DNA of 64,000 nt from Nocardioidaceae bacterium SCSIO 66511 (lineage in GTDB: Bacteria; Actinomycetota; Actinomycetes; Propionibacteriales; Nocardioidaceae): contig CP095846.1 in assembly GCA_023100825.1 (NCBI GenBank), positions 682,001-746,000 of the forward strand, read 5' to 3'. Below are positions 1 to 8,911 of this stretch, piece by piece. The position numbers and the translations under genes were made by a program. Below the pieces are notes generated by a model, which saw nothing but the letters and a program-made list of their open reading frames with translations, had not been told where the DNA came from and searched no databases. The stretch's first letter is position 1; each line of letters begins with the position of its first letter.

Positions 1-849
1 CGACGCGCCGTAGGTGAAGAGCCGCAGCCGCGAGAACAGCTTGATCGCATCTTCGCCGGCCGCCAGGATGCTGGCCGCGACGGCCGGTACGAGGAACGCG
101 TGGTTGGCGCCGCCCATGATCGCCGCCGCCAGGGCAGCCGGCTCCGGATCGCGGGTCATGATCGAGTGAACCCCGTCGTGCAGCCCGAACATCACGTACG
201 AAGTGCCGCCCACATGGAACAGCGGCATCGCGACCAGGCAGACGTCGCCGACTTCGAACTCCCAACCCTCATGGGCGTTGCGCGTATGCGTCATCAGGTT
301 CCGATGCGTCAGCATCACGCCCTTCGGGTGGCCGGTCGTACCCGAGCTGTACATCACGAGGCATACGTCATCGGGCTGCACGGAGTCGAGACGGCCGATC
401 GGATCCTGGTCGGCCAGCCACTGCTCGTACTCGTCGCCGCCGTCGGGCGCGACCTCGATGACGCGCTCGACCGATGTCAGCCGGTCTCGGATCGGGTCGA
501 CGGCGGGCATCAGCTCCGAGCCGACGAACAGCACGCGGGCGCCCGAGTCGTTGATCGTGTAGTCGAGCTCGTCGCCGGCGAGCCGCCAGTTGATGATCGC
601 GTGCGCTGCGCCGATTGCCGATGCCCCTAAGGTCACCTCGACGCATGCCGGGTGGTTCTTGTCGAGAAACGCGACCCGGTCTCCGTGGCGTACGCCCGCG
701 GCGACCAGACCCGCTGAGACTCGCCCGACTCGGTCGGCGAGCTGCGACCACGTCCAGGTGCGTTCGCCGTACGTCAAGGCCGGGTCGTCCGGTTTCGCCT
801 GCGCCCAGTGCTCGACGCGGTCGGTGAGGTAGACGGCGGCGTCCGGCAT
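1..849 (-). CDS. AMP-dependent acyl-CoA synthetase/ligase (N-terminal part, cut by window edge)
   Basis: Adenylate-forming enzyme that activates a carboxylic (probably fatty) acid with ATP and joins it to CoA. The translation starts MPDAAVYLTDRVEHWAQ at an ATG preceded by AGGGAG. It contains the family phosphate-binding loop YSSGTTGHPKGV and, further on, AMPLFHVGG. The reading frame is open to base 1, so 283 codons are visible. The family usually runs to 500 or more residues, so the C-terminal half lies outside the window. Acid specificity cannot be read from this part. Confidence 0.9.
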   Translation of the reverse strand, partial: MPDAAVYLTDRVEHWAQAKPDDPALTYGERTWTWSQLADRVGRVSAGLVAAGVRHGDRVAFLDKNHPACVEVTLGASAIGAAHAIINWRLAGDELDYTINDSGARVLFVGSELMPAVDPIRDRLTSVERVIEVAPDGGDEYEQWLADQDPIGRLDSVQPDDVCLVMYSSGTTGHPKGVMLTHRNLMTHTRNAHEGWEFEVGDVCLVAMPLFHVGGTSYVMFGLHDGVHSIMTRDPEPAALAAAIMGGANHAFLVPAVAASILAAGEDAIKLFSRLRLFTYGAS

Positions 850-927
850 GGTGGCTCCCTGGTGCTCACACATCGGGTGGGCCGACTGTGACACGCATCA
901 CCTAGTCACGCAATGGGTGCGAGGTGA

Positions 928-2181
928 CTACTTGCGCGCGCCGTCCAGGCGCAGGAACCACCGGGTCACCGCGGCAGTGCCGGCGACGTTCGTGCCGAGG
1001 TGCCTGGAGCCGCCGTACGTGGGGCGGCCGGGGAGCCGGACCGGGATCCGGGCGCCCGTCGTACGAAACGACTTGCGACAGCTCCACGTATTGGCGGTCG
1101 CGGCTTGCTCGTCCTGTCGTGCTGCGTACAAGCGAGTCGGTGTGGCGGGGCGCCAGTTCTTGCACACGCTGTCGGCGACCCGAAGCGCCTTGCGCAGCCG
1201 GCGCGGCGGGTGCTCGAGAAGCGCGCGCCCGCGATCGGTGAGAAGCCGGTCGAGGTCGCCGGGTAGCTTCGCCAGCATCTGCGCGCCCGGAGTCGAACCG
1301 TCGAAGACTCGCTCCACTCGACCGGCATACGGGCGTTTGAAGACGTCGGTCGGATCGTCGTACAGACCGTGCAGCCGATTCCAAGCCACCAGGAAGTACG
1401 CCGCGTACGCCACGCTCATCTTGGGTTCGAGTCGCCCTTGCAGCATCGCCGGGATCTCCGCCCCTGCCAGGTCGTACGCGCCGCTGATCGGTGCGGTTGC
1501 GGCCGGCCGAAACCACCGGTGATCGGCTCGTTGCAACCGCCGCGCCGTACCGAGAGCGGCCGAAGCGCCTTGCGAGAAGCCTGTGACGTACGCCCCGCGC
1601 TTCAGCTCGCGTCCTTGCCGACGAGCAAGCATGCGTGCCGCACGAAGCAGGTCGACTGACGCCGAGGTCTCTGATGGCACGTGCATCCAGGGATGCGTGC
1701 CCGGACTCGCACCGAGCCCGAGGTAGTCGGGGAGCGCCGCGGCAAACCCGGCCGATGCGTACGTGAGCCCGGGCGAGGTGAGGAAGTCATCGGAGAATCG
1801 CGATGCTACGTCGTGCCGATAGCTCGTCGTCCCATGTGCGTACGACACGACGCGTAGTCGACGCTTGGCGCTGTCGGGAAGCGCGACGAGCCCGCTGGCG
1901 ATCGTCGGCTCACCGTCGACGGCGACGGTGCGGTAGACGACTCGGTACGTATCGACGCCATGCCGGGTGTGAGATGCGTCCCAGCCAGCCTTGTGGAGGT
2001 AGCGATTCACCTGCTTTTTGGACAGTTCTCGGACCTTCTCGGCCGAAACGAGCCGGCCGCGATCGTCGGCTCCTGCCCGGATCGCGGGCCGCCCAGTAGA
2101 GTCGTCTGCGGTGGCGGGTGCGGCACTCAAACCGACCGCGAGGGCGGCTCCGAAAGCGGTACAGGTTCGTAGGATCGTCAT
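928..2181 (-). CDS. Secreted alpha/beta hydrolase (lipase family)
   Basis: Predicted exported lipase or esterase of 417 residues. The chosen ATG gives MTILRTCTAFGAALAVGLSA followed by an Ala-rich cleavage region (APATADD), a Sec signal peptide. The upstream in-frame extension to 2364 has no signal character and would run into the divergent kinase gene. The nucleophile elbow GFSQG is clear. Upstream, YAHGTTSY resembles the HG oxyanion region, and GSRHLG near the C-terminus is a likely catalytic His. The whole resembles the secretory lipase family (PF03583-like) of actinobacteria. It is divergent from the Ser/Thr kinase gene with about 150 bp between them. The substrate is unknown. Confidence 0.8.
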   Translation of the reverse strand: MTILRTCTAFGAALAVGLSAAPATADDSTGRPAIRAGADDRGRLVSAEKVRELSKKQVNRYLHKAGWDASHTRHGVDTYRVVYRTVAVDGEPTIASGLVALPDSAKRRLRVVSYAHGTTSYRHDVASRFSDDFLTSPGLTYASAGFAAALPDYLGLGASPGTHPWMHVPSETSASVDLLRAARMLARRQGRELKRGAYVTGFSQGASAALGTARRLQRADHRWFRPAATAPISGAYDLAGAEIPAMLQGRLEPKMSVAYAAYFLVAWNRLHGLYDDPTDVFKRPYAGRVERVFDGSTPGAQMLAKLPGDLDRLLTDRGRALLEHPPRRLRKALRVADSVCKNWRPATPTRLYAARQDEQAATANTWSCRKSFRTTGARIPVRLPGRPTYGGSRHLGTNVAGTAAVTRWFLRLDGARK

Positions 2182-2332
2182 GCAGTCGACGCTAAGTACG
2201 GCCGGCCCGCGATTCGATGGCGCAGCATCTACGAATGACGTGGACCTAGCACCATCGACGCGCCTCGTTGGCGCGTGCGACACGCGTGGAACCATAGATG
2301 CATACGCATGAGACATCACGAAGGGAACAGGG

Positions 2333-3853
2333 ATGGACACGGCCTCTGATCTGCCGGAGGGCACCCGTCTGGGCGAGCGCTATCGCTTGGGCAACGTCCT
2401 CGGACGCGGCGGTATGGCGGTCGTCTACCGGGCCGAGGACGAGTTGCTCACTCGGCACGTCGCGGTCAAGGTGATCTCCGGCGCTTCGGCGACTCCGGAC
2501 GCTCTGCAGCGGCAGTTCTCCGAGGCACAGATCGGTGCCAAGCTGAACCATTCCGGTCTGGTCGCCGTGTACGACGTGCAACCGAACGCGACGCCACCGT
2601 TCATCGTGATGGAGCTCGTCGAGGGCATGACGCTGTCCGATGCGCTCAAGCGCGGCACGCTTCGGCCGGCGGCGGTCGCCGAGATCGGGGCGCAGCTGTG
2701 CGAGGCGCTCGCGGCAGTGCATGACGCCGGGATCGTGCATCGCGATATCAAGCCGTCGAACGTGATGCTGGTCTCCGACGACGCACACACCGTGAAGCTC
2801 ACCGACTTCGGCATCTCCTTGCTGGTCGACTCCACTCGTATCACCGCAGCCGGCAGCCTCGTCGGCACGGTTCGCTACCTATCGCCCGAGCAGGTCCTCG
2901 GCCAGCGCGTCGATCGGCCCACCGACATCTACGCGTTGGGGCTCGTGCTGATCGAGTGCCTCACCGGCGAAAGCGTCTTCCCCGGTACGCAGACCGAGAC
3001 GATGTCTGCGCGACTGCACCGAGACCCCGATATGCCGACGAACGTCGGCCCGGACTGGATCCGCGTACTCCAGGCGATGACCGCGCGCGAGGCGTCGCAG
3101 CGTCCGGACGCGCGTACGGCGGCCTCCGCACTCCGCGATCTCGCAGCCGGGCGTACGCCAAGTGCCCTCGGCGTCGCTCCGGTCCCCGCGGCGACGCAGG
3201 CCGTCGCGGCCCCGCCGGCAGACCAGACCCGCGCGCTCACTACGCCGATGGCAGCGGCAGCACCCGCCGCCGACCCGACTGCCGAAACGCCGGTCGCGCA
3301 TCGTGATGACGATGGCCGTCGCCGTGGACGTACGGTGCTGATCGCGGTGCTGGCGGTCGTGGCGATCATCATCATCGGCGCAGTGCTCGTCCAGGCGATG
3401 CCGTCCGGTGACTCGAGCGACGACGATCCGAGTGACACGCCGACGTCCGGTCAGACCGACGACCAGGGCAATACCGACGATGGTGGCGGGCAGACCGACG
3501 ACGGCGGACAGACCGACGACGGCGACACGGGCGACTCCAACACGAATGAGCCGACGGATGATTCCACCATCACCGATGGCACCGACGAGCCCACCGACGA
3601 ACCGACGGACGAACCAACTGACGAACCCACCGACGAACCGACCGACGAACCGACCGATGAACCCACGCTGAGCCCCACCGAGGACTCCACCGGTGAGGCG
3701 ACCGACGGGTCCACCGAAGGCTCGACCCAAGGCACGGACGACGGCACCGGCGAGGGGCAGACGGACGGTGGGGCTCAGGGGCAGACCGACGGCACGACAC
3801 AAGGCCAGACCGACGGTACGACGCAGGGCCAGACGCCCGACGGCGGACAGTGA
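2333..3853 (+). CDS. PknB-type membrane serine/threonine protein kinase
   Basis: Eukaryotic-like signalling kinase of 506 residues. The N-terminal kinase domain (about 17-270) has the Gly loop GRGGMAVVY, Lys46 in VAVKV, the catalytic loop HRDIKPSN at 136-143 and DFG at 158-160. An Ala/Pro-rich juxtamembrane linker leads to one membrane helix (about 335-355). The outside part (about 356-506) has no PASTA domain. It is low complexity: Asp/Thr/Gly-rich, with seven exact TDEP units and later GQTDG-type repeats. The start has a purine-rich ribosome site (GAAGGGAAC). The ligand and substrates cannot be deduced. The repeat tail may act as a wall-spanning stalk. Confidence 0.92.
   Translation: MDTASDLPEGTRLGERYRLGNVLGRGGMAVVYRAEDELLTRHVAVKVISGASATPDALQRQFSEAQIGAKLNHSGLVAVYDVQPNATPPFIVMELVEGMTLSDALKRGTLRPAAVAEIGAQLCEALAAVHDAGIVHRDIKPSNVMLVSDDAHTVKLTDFGISLLVDSTRITAAGSLVGTVRYLSPEQVLGQRVDRPTDIYALGLVLIECLTGESVFPGTQTETMSARLHRDPDMPTNVGPDWIRVLQAMTAREASQRPDARTAASALRDLAAGRTPSALGVAPVPAATQAVAAPPADQTRALTTPMAAAAPAADPTAETPVAHRDDDGRRRGRTVLIAVLAVVAIIIIGAVLVQAMPSGDSSDDDPSDTPTSGQTDDQGNTDDGGGQTDDGGQTDDGDTGDSNTNEPTDDSTITDGTDEPTDEPTDEPTDEPTDEPTDEPTDEPTLSPTEDSTGEATDGSTEGSTQGTDDGTGEGQTDGGAQGQTDGTTQGQTDGTTQGQTPDGGQ
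3581..3664 (+). repeat. 12-bp tandem repeat encoding seven TDEP units
   Basis: Seven consecutive 12-base units, all of the form ACN-GAY-GAR-CCN, encode TDEP in the extracellular tail of the kinase. Third-position differences between units show that they are not freshly duplicated. Copy number may vary between strains. Confidence 0.9.
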
Positions 3854-3897
3854 TCGACCCGACCCACCGTGGGTCATCGCAAGGCCTCTGAGTCGCC

Positions 3898-3912
3898 TAC
3901 ACTTGGCACGTG
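3898..3912 (+). promoter_or_regulatory. Probable leaderless promoter of purF
   Basis: A TACACT -10 hexamer at 3898-3903 is followed by exactly six bases and then the GTG start at 3910. There is no room for a ribosome site, so transcription probably begins at the start codon. The inverted repeat GACCCA-CCG-TGGGTC just upstream (about 3860-3875) may end transcription of the kinase gene. Confidence 0.5.
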
Positions 3913-5403
3913 CCACGCGGAGACGGTCGACTCACGCATGACCTCGACCCCAACGATCTCGGTCCCCAAGACGCCTGTGGAATCTTCGGCGTATGGGCTC
4001 CCGGCGAAGAAGTCGCCAAGCTTTCGTACTTCGGGCTGTACGCGCTGCAGCACCGTGGCCAGGAGTCGGCAGGCATCGCGGTCAGCAACGGTGAGCAGAT
4101 CCTGGTCTACAAGGACATGGGCCTCGTCTCCCAGGTCTTCGACGAGCCGACGCTGAACTCGCTTTCCGGCCACCTCGCCATCGGTCACTGTCGGTACTCC
4201 ACCACGGGTGCGAGCGTCTGGCAGAACGCGCAGCCGACGTTCCGTCCGACCTCGACCGGATCTCTCGCGATCGGGCACAACGGCAACCTCACCAACACCC
4301 ATGAGCTGGCCCAGCTCGCCAAGGAGTGGGCGAGCCAGTCCGGCCAGCTCGACGCGTTCGGCCGGCTGCATGACGTGATGACCTCCGACACCGGCGTCGT
4401 CTCCGCGCTCCTCTCGTCTTTTCCCGACCGCACGATCGAGGACGCCGCGATGGATGTCCTGCCGCGGTTGCGGGGCGCGTTCTCGCTGGTCTTCATGGAC
4501 CAGACGACCGTGTACGCCGCGCGCGACCCGCAGGGCATCCGACCGCTCGTACTCGGCCGGCTGGAGCGTGGCTGGGTCGTCGCGAGCGAGACCGCGGCCC
4601 TCGACATCATCGGCGCGTCGTACATCCGCGAGATCGAGCCGGGGGAGTTCGTCGCGATCGACGAGGACGGCGTACGCAGCCGCCGCTTCGCCGAGGCCGA
4701 GCCAAAGGGCTGTCTTTTCGAGTTCGTCTATCTCGCCCGGCCCGACACGCTGCTGTCCGACACCCGCCTGTACGAAGTGCGCGCCGAGACCGGCCGACGC
4801 CTCGCCCACGAGCTGCCCGTCGAGGCCGACCTGGTCATCCCGGTGCCGGAGTCGGGCACGCCGGCGGCGATCGGGTACGCCGAAGAGAGCGGCATCCCGT
4901 TCGCACACGGGTTGGTCAAGAACTCCTACGTCGGGCGTACGTTCATCCAGCCGAGTCAGACGCTCCGTCAGCTCGGCATCCGGCTCAAGCTGAACCCCCT
5001 CACCTCGGTGATCGCAGGCAAACGTCTCGTCGTCGTCGACGACTCGATCGTGCGTGGCAACACCCAGCGCGCGCTCGTACGGATGCTCCGTGAGGCCGGG
5101 GCAGCGGAGGTGCACGTACGCATCTCGAGCCCGCCGGTCAAATGGCCCTGCTTCTATGGCATCGACTTCGCGAGCCGCTCCGAGCTGATCGCCAACGGCG
5201 CCGCGGTCGACGAGATCGCGGAGTCGATCGACGCCGACACCCTGGCGTACATCGCCCTTGACCGGCTCGTCGAGGCGACCGGCGTACCCAATGACCGGCT
5301 GTGTCGCGCCTGCTTCGACGGCGTCTACCCCGTCGAGCTCCCCGACGCCGCCCACCTCGGTAAGAACCTGCTCGAGATGCCTGCGGAGGCCATTTCATCG
5401 TGA
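3910..5403 (+). CDS. purF: Amidophosphoribosyltransferase
   Basis: First committed step of purine synthesis: PRPP plus glutamine gives 5-phosphoribosylamine. The protein has 497 residues. A 22-residue propeptide precedes Cys23 in DACGIFGV, the N-terminal glutaminase nucleophile exposed on processing. The PRPP-binding segment VVVDDSIVRGNT is present. KGC, WPCFYGID and CRAC supply the cysteines that hold the 4Fe-4S cluster in the Bacillus-type enzyme. The GTG start fits a leaderless transcript. The stop overlaps the purM start in a GTGA motif, so the two are translationally coupled. Confidence 0.97.
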   Translation: MPRGDGRLTHDLDPNDLGPQDACGIFGVWAPGEEVAKLSYFGLYALQHRGQESAGIAVSNGEQILVYKDMGLVSQVFDEPTLNSLSGHLAIGHCRYSTTGASVWQNAQPTFRPTSTGSLAIGHNGNLTNTHELAQLAKEWASQSGQLDAFGRLHDVMTSDTGVVSALLSSFPDRTIEDAAMDVLPRLRGAFSLVFMDQTTVYAARDPQGIRPLVLGRLERGWVVASETAALDIIGASYIREIEPGEFVAIDEDGVRSRRFAEAEPKGCLFEFVYLARPDTLLSDTRLYEVRAETGRRLAHELPVEADLVIPVPESGTPAAIGYAEESGIPFAHGLVKNSYVGRTFIQPSQTLRQLGIRLKLNPLTSVIAGKRLVVVDDSIVRGNTQRALVRMLREAGAAEVHVRISSPPVKWPCFYGIDFASRSELIANGAAVDEIAESIDADTLAYIALDRLVEATGVPNDRLCRACFDGVYPVELPDAAHLGKNLLEMPAEAISS

Positions 5404-6458
5404 CGGACAGCTCGCGCACGACGTATGCCGACAGCGGAGTCTCCATCGAAGCGGGCGACCGGGCCGTCTCGCTGATGCGGGACTGGGTCGAGAACGCCCG
5501 GCGCCCCGAGGTTGTCGGTGGCATCGGCGGCTTTGCCGGCCTGTTCGACGCCTCGTCGTTCAAGAACTACGACCGCCCGTTGCTGGCCGCCTCTGCCGAC
5601 GGTGTCGGTACGAAGGTCGTGATCGCCCAGCGGATGGATGTGCACGACACGATCGGTTTCGATCTCGTCGGCATGCTGGTCGACGACCTGGTCGTCAGCG
5701 GTGCGGAGCCGCTGTTCTTGACCGACTACATCGCCTGCGGCACGGTCGTGCCCGAGCGCATCGCGGCGATCGTGAAGGGCATCGCCGAGGCGTGCATCGA
5801 GGCGGGCTGTGCGCTGCTCGGTGGCGAGACCGCCGAGCATCCGGGCCTCCTCAGCCCCGAGGAGTACGACGTCGCCGGCTCGACCACCGGCGTCGTTGAG
5901 GCCGAGAAGGTGCTCGGCGCCCACCTCGTACGCCCGGGCGATGCCGTGATCGCCATGGCGTCGTCGGGTCTGCACTCCAACGGCTACTCACTCGCCCGCC
6001 ATGTGTTCTTCGACCAGGCGGGCTGGGAGCTCGAACGCCACGTCGACGAGCTCGGCCGCACGCTCGGCGAGGAGCTCCTCGTACCCACCCGGCTCTATGC
6101 GCGGGCCTGTCTGGCACTGGCCGATACGGCCGGTGTGCACGCGATGTCGCATATCACCGGCGGCGGGCTGGCCGCGAACCTCGCCCGCGTCGTACCCGAT
6201 TCGGTCTCCGTACGCGTCGACCGTTCGACGTGGAGTCCGGCGCCGATCTTCGATCTGATCGGTTCGGTCGGCGAGGTGACCCGGGACGATCTGGAGGCGA
6301 CACTCAACATGGGTGTCGGCATGGTCGCGGTGTGTGCTGCGGACGCCGCTGAGCGAGTTCTGGCGACGCTGAGTCAGCACGGGATCGACTCCTGGCAGTG
6401 CGGCACGGTCACCGAGGGTGGAGGCGGCTCGGTCGGCCTGGTGTCCGATTATCGGTGA
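5400..6458 (+). CDS. purM: Phosphoribosylformylglycinamidine cyclo-ligase
   Basis: Makes aminoimidazole ribotide from FGAM with ATP in purine synthesis. The 352-residue length matches the family. Visible family features are TYADSGVSIEAGD at the start, DGVGTKV, FDLVGMLVDDLVVSGAEPLFLTDY, GGETAEHPG and HITGGGLAANLARV. The GTG start overlaps the purF stop by four bases. Confidence 0.97.
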   Translation: MTDSSRTTYADSGVSIEAGDRAVSLMRDWVENARRPEVVGGIGGFAGLFDASSFKNYDRPLLAASADGVGTKVVIAQRMDVHDTIGFDLVGMLVDDLVVSGAEPLFLTDYIACGTVVPERIAAIVKGIAEACIEAGCALLGGETAEHPGLLSPEEYDVAGSTTGVVEAEKVLGAHLVRPGDAVIAMASSGLHSNGYSLARHVFFDQAGWELERHVDELGRTLGEELLVPTRLYARACLALADTAGVHAMSHITGGGLAANLARVVPDSVSVRVDRSTWSPAPIFDLIGSVGEVTRDDLEATLNMGVGMVAVCAADAAERVLATLSQHGIDSWQCGTVTEGGGGSVGLVSDYR

Positions 6459-6466
6459 GGCATGGC

Positions 6467-6490
6467 TCACCCCGTCGCGGGCGGGGGTGA
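6467..6490 (+). terminator. Possible terminator hairpin after purM
   Basis: TCACCCC (6467-6473) and GGGGTGA (6484-6490) pair over a ten-base GC-rich loop just past the purM stop. There is no U run, so it may only attenuate. Confidence 0.3.
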
Positions 6491-6571
6491 TGTGCGGTTT
6501 CTGGGATACAACAGGTACGGTTGTCGTACGACATATCGACTTACGAGACTGTGTGCGAGGGGGTCGACCCA

Positions 6572-6763
6572 ATGGGGCGCGGCCGTGCGAAGGCAAAGCA
6601 GACGAAGGTCGCTCGGGACCTGAAGTACCGCACGATCGAAACGGATTTCGATCAGTTGCAGCGTGAACTTCATGGCGAGGATCGTTCGCATTCGTCGGGT
6701 TCTCACGACGATTCGACCGATGATGACCTCGCCGAGTACGGCGAGGACTCGTCTCGCCGATAA
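6572..6763 (+). CDS. DUF3073 small conserved protein
   Basis: 63-residue protein with the DUF3073 signature MGRGRAKAKQTKVARDLKY at the N-terminus and an acidic, Ser/Asp-rich tail. The ATG at 6572 is chosen because the conserved family begins exactly there and GAGGGGG lies just upstream. It usually sits beside purM in actinobacteria, as here. Function unknown. Confidence 0.88.
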   Translation: MGRGRAKAKQTKVARDLKYRTIETDFDQLQRELHGEDRSHSSGSHDDSTDDDLAEYGEDSSRR

Positions 6764-6773
6764 CGCCGGGAGC

Positions 6774-7988
6774 TCAGCTCTCGCGTGCCGTGGTCACGGT
6801 TCCACGTACTTCCGCCAGGCCAATGCGCCCGCCGGAGTTCGACGGTGCCGTTGCGGTGATGGCGACCTCGTCGCCGTCCTCGAGGAACGTGCGCGTTGTG
6901 CCGTCGGCGAGTGCGACCGGGCGGGTGCCGGCGTGGGACAGCTCGACGAACGAGCCGACCTGATCCGACGCCGATCCGCTGATCGTGCCGGACGCGAAGA
7001 TATCGCCGGTCCGTACGGACGCGCCGTTGACCGTCAGATGCGCGAGCATCTGCGCCGGCGACCAGTACATCGCGGAGTACGGCGGCCGTGAGACGGTCGT
7101 GCCGTTCCAGTCGACGGCGAGGTCGATGTCATATCCGGCGCGCTCGCCCGTACGCAGGTAGGCGAGCGGCTCGGGATCCTGGCCGGGCAGCTCGACCCGG
7201 GCGGACTCCAGAGCCTGCAGCGGGGTGATCCACGCCGCGATGCTGGTCGCGAACGACTTGGCCAGATGTGGCCCGAGCGGCTGGCCCTCCCAGCCCTGGA
7301 TGTCACGTGCCGACCAGTCGTTGAGCAAGAACACGCCGAACACGTGGTCGGCGAACTCCTCGGTGGTGACGCGATCGCCGTGCGCGCTCGGCGTACCGAT
7401 GACGAACCCGAGCTCGGCCTCGATGTCGAGCCGCCCCGACGGGCCGAACGTCGGAGTGTCGTCGGTCGACGCCTTGCGCTGACCGAGCGGTCGTACGACG
7501 GGCGTACCGGACTCGACGACGGTGCCGGACCGCCCGTGGTAGCCGACCGGCAGGTGGCGCCAGTTCGGCAGCAACGGCGGGGAGTCCGGCCGCAGGATCC
7601 GCCCGAGGTTCGTGGCGTGGTCGATCGAGGCGTAGAAGTCGATGTAGTCGCCGATCTCGATCGGCAGGTGGGTACGAACGTCGGCGAGCGGGTGCAGATG
7701 TGGCTCGACTGTGGCTCGGTGGGCGTCGTCGCTGAGCAGCTCGACGAGCCAGGCGCGTGCGGTGTGCCATGCGTCGCGGCCCAGTGCGAGGAACGGGTTG
7801 AGGGTCGGCGCCTGCCAGACCTCGCCGAGGTCGGGGCCGAGCCCGAGCGCCGCAATGGGAGCGACATCGAGCGCGTAGTCGCCGATGCGCACCGCGACGC
7901 GTGGCTTCGCATCGCCGTGCGACACCACGCCGTACGGGAGGTTGTCGACGTCGTACAGGCCGCCGGCGGCGCCCGGAACCCACGTCAT
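6774..7988 (-). CDS. fahA: Fumarylacetoacetase
   Basis: Last step of tyrosine/homogentisate breakdown: hydrolysis of fumarylacetoacetate to fumarate and acetoacetate. 404 residues. An N-terminal SH3-like domain is followed by the FAH catalytic domain, with DYIDFYASIDHATN, LPVGYHGRSGTVV and a metal-ligand region around DIEAELGFVIG, LLNDWSARDIQ and GTISGS. The ATG overlaps the stop of the upstream conserved unknown gene (ATGA), so the two form a translationally coupled pair read away from divergent hmgA. Confidence 0.95.
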   Translation of the reverse strand: MTWVPGAAGGLYDVDNLPYGVVSHGDAKPRVAVRIGDYALDVAPIAALGLGPDLGEVWQAPTLNPFLALGRDAWHTARAWLVELLSDDAHRATVEPHLHPLADVRTHLPIEIGDYIDFYASIDHATNLGRILRPDSPPLLPNWRHLPVGYHGRSGTVVESGTPVVRPLGQRKASTDDTPTFGPSGRLDIEAELGFVIGTPSAHGDRVTTEEFADHVFGVFLLNDWSARDIQGWEGQPLGPHLAKSFATSIAAWITPLQALESARVELPGQDPEPLAYLRTGERAGYDIDLAVDWNGTTVSRPPYSAMYWSPAQMLAHLTVNGASVRTGDIFASGTISGSASDQVGSFVELSHAGTRPVALADGTTRTFLEDGDEVAITATAPSNSGGRIGLAEVRGTVTTARES

Positions 7989-8857
7989 TCGATCAGCCCG
8001 AGTTCGCTGAGATCGGTGACCGGCTCGTCGATGCTGCAGCTGCCGAATGAGGTGAACCAGCGTCTGGTCGACTCCGCCGCTGCGTCGTCCCAGCTCAGCA
8101 GCTCCGACGCGATCGCGGTGGAGTCGCGTCGCGCGAGGATCTGCGCGGCGTCGTCGGTGCTCGCGCCGTCGAACAGCGCCCGGGTCGCGAGGAGCACGTT
8201 GCAGAAGCCGTGCTGCTCGTACCCGTGCTCGGCGTCGGTGTTGCGGACGGCGTGGTGGAGCCCGGCGGTGAGCTTGAATGCGCATTCGCGGTCGAGTGCG
8301 GCGTCGATGAAGCGGGCCAGCTCGTGCTCGGAGGGGTGGGAGTCGGCGTACTCGCCCCCGGTACGCAGCTTGAGCCGGTGCTCGTCGGCGGCGATCGTGT
8401 CGAGTGCCTCCCACCACGATCCGGTGGGCTCGCGGTCGTACGTACGCGGGACCTCGATCGCCGCGGTCGCTGCCTCGGGTAGCTCGAGGTCGAGCATTCG
8501 TACGATCCGCTCGGCGTTGCGGGCGAGGTCGTCTTCGTCGCGCAATGCGATCTCGACCGCGACCACATCGACGTGCTCGTTGCTGGTCGCGTGCGCGATC
8601 GCCGGGCCGATTGCGCCGGCTCCGCCGCTGACCACCACGCCGACCTCGATGCGATCGGTGACCGCATCGCCCAGCTCGCGCAGGAATCGGTCGCTGCACA
8701 GCAGCGGGCCGACCAGCGGTGCGTACGAGGAACCGAGGTGGTCGTGGTGGGAGGTGATGGCTTGCGGGAGTGGGGCATTGCCGGGCGGGAACATCGCGGC
8801 GTCGTCGATGAGGTTGCGCCAGAGCCCTTGCACGTTCGTTGGCATCGGGTGCAGCAT
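7985..8857 (-). CDS. Conserved unknown protein of the homogentisate locus
   Basis: 290-residue cytoplasmic protein with no family I can name. It begins LWRNLIDDAAMFPPGNAPL and has two striking motifs later: KLRTGGEYAD and FKLTAGLHHAVRN. The alternating beta-strand and helix pattern (VGVVVSG, VDVVAVEIAL, HRLKLRTGG, CAFKLTAG) is compatible with a TIM-barrel-like fold; that is inference. It is first in an operon with fahA and is transcribed from the promoter region shared with hmgA, so a role in aromatic amino-acid breakdown is likely. A second ATG at 8845 is possible. No gene for maleylacetoacetate isomerase is seen nearby. Confidence 0.8.
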   Translation of the reverse strand: MLHPMPTNVQGLWRNLIDDAAMFPPGNAPLPQAITSHHDHLGSSYAPLVGPLLCSDRFLRELGDAVTDRIEVGVVVSGGAGAIGPAIAHATSNEHVDVVAVEIALRDEDDLARNAERIVRMLDLELPEAATAAIEVPRTYDREPTGSWWEALDTIAADEHRLKLRTGGEYADSHPSEHELARFIDAALDRECAFKLTAGLHHAVRNTDAEHGYEQHGFCNVLLATRALFDGASTDDAAQILARRDSTAIASELLSWDDAAAESTRRWFTSFGSCSIDEPVTDLSELGLIE

Positions 8858-8864
8858 AACGTAA

Positions 8865-8899
8865 GACCGAAAAACGGACTATCCGTCCGAAAAACGAAC
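8865..8899. promoter_or_regulatory. Operator-like repeats between fahA operon and hmgA
   Basis: In the 54-bp divergent gap, two 15-base direct copies of the form GWCCGAAAAACGRAC start at 8865 and 8885, exactly 20 bp apart. Between them CGGAC and GTCCG form an inverted repeat at 8875-8889. Two helical turns of spacing suggests one regulator controlling both directions. Confidence 0.5.
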
Positions 8900-8911
8900 A
8901 CGGAGCGACTT

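Noticed and set aside
2182-2364. N-terminal extension of the lipase-like protein
   Set aside because: It would place residues before a clear signal peptide and overlap the divergent kinase start.
3581-3664. Tandem repeats as a CRISPR array
   Set aside because: The units are 12 bp without spacers and stay in frame in a kinase gene.
6521-6571. Upstream start for the DUF3073 protein
   Set aside because: The family begins at MGRGRAKAK, and GAGGGGG sits just before that ATG.
8573-8911. Long N-terminal extension of hmgA
   Set aside because: It runs antisense through the divergent gene and lacks HmgA features; the GTG at 8912 gives the known start.
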